Source of the DNA: Clostridia bacterium
Lineage (GTDB): Bacteria > Bacillota_A > Clostridia > Oscillospirales > CAG-272
Reading direction: 5' to 3'
Assembly: GCA_017546745.1 (NCBI GenBank)
Contig: JAFYRZ010000131.1
Coordinates: forward strand, 1-6,468
Length of the DNA stretch: 6,468 nucleotides
Positions within the stretch are counted from its first letter, which is position 1. Each line of letters begins with the position of its first letter. The notes beneath the pieces are model-generated. The model ran no database searches. It saw only the letters and a list, made by a program, of their open reading frames with translations, and was not told the DNA's origin. The translations under genes were made by a program, and so were the position numbers. Shown piece after piece: positions 5,275-6,468 of the stretch.

Positions 5275-6468
5275 TTAGGGCTTCTTTATCGTTATATTAA
5301 GCACGAGCGCCACCGTCGCCATACCCAAAAGGATAACGAACGGCAGGGTATATCCGCCGCTTGACAGCTGTATCGCGGAGCAAGCGGTAGCCATAAACGA
5401 TGCAAGCATAAGATTGAAATTAAGTATGCTGAGATTTGTGCCGAAATGCTTCGTTCCGTAGAACGCAGAGGCAAACGCAGATGCATTCGTCGGTGATGTG
5501 CCGTAGGATATACCCGTAAGGCAAAGCCCCGCGATGCAAAGCGGAAGAGAGCCGAGGCCTACCGCGCCAAGCGTAATAGCCGCGGCAATGATAGTCAGAA
5601 TATTTGCCGCGATCATCGTGAAGCGCCGCCCCATAGTGTCAAACACCGCGCCCGTGATAATGCGTCCAAGACCGTTGCAAATCGCAAGAACACCTACGAG
5701 GGTGGTTGCTAAGGCTGCCTCAGCGCCAACCGAGATCGCAAGATCTCGCGCAAAGCTTATCACAGAGCTGCCGACCGCGGTTATGCAAACGAAAGCGATA
5801 AACGCGCGCCAAAACGAGAAACGGCGAACCATCTGTGCGGGCGAAAGCTCCTCCTTCTCGAAAACCTCACCGCGTGCCACAGCCTTCTTTTTCGGTGCGG
5901 GTAAAATTACGTCAGCGCTCGGCGGTACTACTAAAAATGCCGCAATAATCAACACCGCGGCAAGCATCGCACCGATCAGAACGTATGTCGATCTCCAACC
6001 GAAGAGGGAAGAGAAGAGGGCATCCGCCGCCTTACCAAGCACAAGACTGCTTGCGCCAAAGCCCATCATAAGCGCACCGGACGACGTGCCCCTCTTGTCG
6101 GGGAACCACGCGTTAACCGTCGAGATAAGCAAAATATAAACGATACCGATGCCAAGACCGCCCATAAGCGAATAGGTAAGGTATAAAAGCAGTGCTTGTC
6201 CGCTGCCTAAAAGCGAGGTGAGCGCAAAGCCCGCGCCCGCAAGAATTCCCGATGCGGCTACCGTAGCTCTTAGCCCGAGCCTCTTCGCCAAAAATCCGGA
6301 AATAAATCCGCCAAGGCAGAAAAAGCTCATAGTTAACGTAAAGTTAAGCGCGAGTGCGGAGGCATCGTAGCCAAGCTCCTCGGCAAACGGTATTTTTAAT
6401 ATAGACCATGCGTAAATTATTCCTGCGAAAAGCATGGCAAAAACGCCAACCGCCAAAATACCGCGGCG
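5275..6468 (-). CDS. MFS transporter, oxalate/formate antiporter-like (OFA) family (N-terminus cut by window end)
   Basis: The frame is open to the window edge and gives 397 residues; probably only a few N-terminal residues are missing, because the first visible segment (GILAVGVFAMLFAGIIYAWSIL) looks like membrane helix 1. A TTG at 6456 lies inside this helix and is not a likely start. About twelve hydrophobic segments are visible in two halves, joined by a charged loop (about 183-215, with KKK and EKEE). Family marks: GFLAKRLGLR (58-67) and GAVFDTMGRR (273-282) as the two loop motifs of MFS proteins, WFPDKRG (121-127) and FYGTKHFG (336-343), both typical of OFA proteins. OxlT needs an Arg in helix 8 and a Lys in helix 11; here Arg241 could match the former, but helix 11 (about 346-361) has no Lys, so oxalate is an unlikely substrate. 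A small organic anion such as a monocarboxylate is inferred. The gene ends in its own terminator. Confidence 0.9.
   Translation of the reverse strand, partial: RRGILAVGVFAMLFAGIIYAWSILKIPFAEELGYDASALALNFTLTMSFFCLGGFISGFLAKRLGLRATVAASGILAGAGFALTSLLGSGQALLLYLTYSLMGGLGIGIVYILLISTVNAWFPDKRGTSSGALMMGFGASSLVLGKAADALFSSLFGWRSTYVLIGAMLAAVLIIAAFLVVPPSADVILPAPKKKAVARGEVFEKEELSPAQMVRRFSFWRAFIAFVCITAVGSSVISFARDLAISVGAEAALATTLVGVLAICNGLGRIITGAVFDTMGRRFTMIAANILTIIAAAITLGAVGLGSLPLCIAGLCLTGISYGTSPTNASAFASAFYGTKHFGTNLSILNFNLMLASFMATACSAIQLSSGGYTLPFVILLGMATVALVLNITIKKP

Noticed and set aside
5534..6139. 201-codon + strand frame opposite the transporter
   Set aside because: Antisense shadow of a hydrophobic protein gene; Ala/Arg/Pro-rich, no RBS, no recognisable domain.

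Overview
The window reads as a chromosomal segment from a gut-type Clostridia (Bacillota) genome of moderate G+C. This is inferred from a BspA-type leucine-rich-repeat surface protein, a Clostridia-style Cys-rich 'HDF...PPTC' repeat block, AGGAGG-like ribosome binding sites, a sigma-A-type promoter and hairpin-plus-T terminators. No phage, transposon, CRISPR or RNA gene was found. The species cannot be told from this sequence.

Layout. (1) Positions 1-2727 (+): the 3' part of a large repeat-built, probably extracellular protein, whose N-terminus lies upstream of the window. It has a 25-residue-periodic coiled coil, a Cys-rich 38-residue repeat block, BspA-type LRRs and a Gly/Asp/Glu-rich tail without a visible sortase signal or membrane anchor. 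(2) A strong bidirectional terminator at 2767-2795 separates it from the convergent gene 2828-3694 (-), a radical SAM protein of the YhcC/YtqA (TIGR01212) family. (3) Divergent from that, 3784-4026 (+) encodes an 80-residue acidic, proline-containing protein I do not recognise, with its own RBS and terminator. (4) A 126-base gap (4071-4196) holds a small inverted repeat and an echo of the 3' end of the next gene. (5) 4197-5132 (-) encodes a sugar phosphate isomerase/epimerase-like TIM-barrel protein with a textbook promoter at 5165-5193. (6) 5275-6468 (-) is an MFS transporter of the oxalate/formate-antiporter-like (OFA) group, cut by the window end, with a terminator at 5234-5263.

How the genes work together. 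Each gene appears to be its own transcription unit: every boundary has a terminator, a promoter or an orientation change. There is no visible multi-gene system. The TIM-barrel enzyme and the transporter are codirectional but separated by a terminator and a promoter, so a shared pathway is only a weak possibility.

The most interesting features are the strictly periodic coiled coil (two heptads plus one hendecad per 25 residues, with Asn or Thr at one core position in all 13 units), the codon-homogenised LRR array, the unknown 80-residue protein, and the duplicated gene-end echo with its inverted repeat in the 4071-4196 gap. I see no convincing new multi-component system here.
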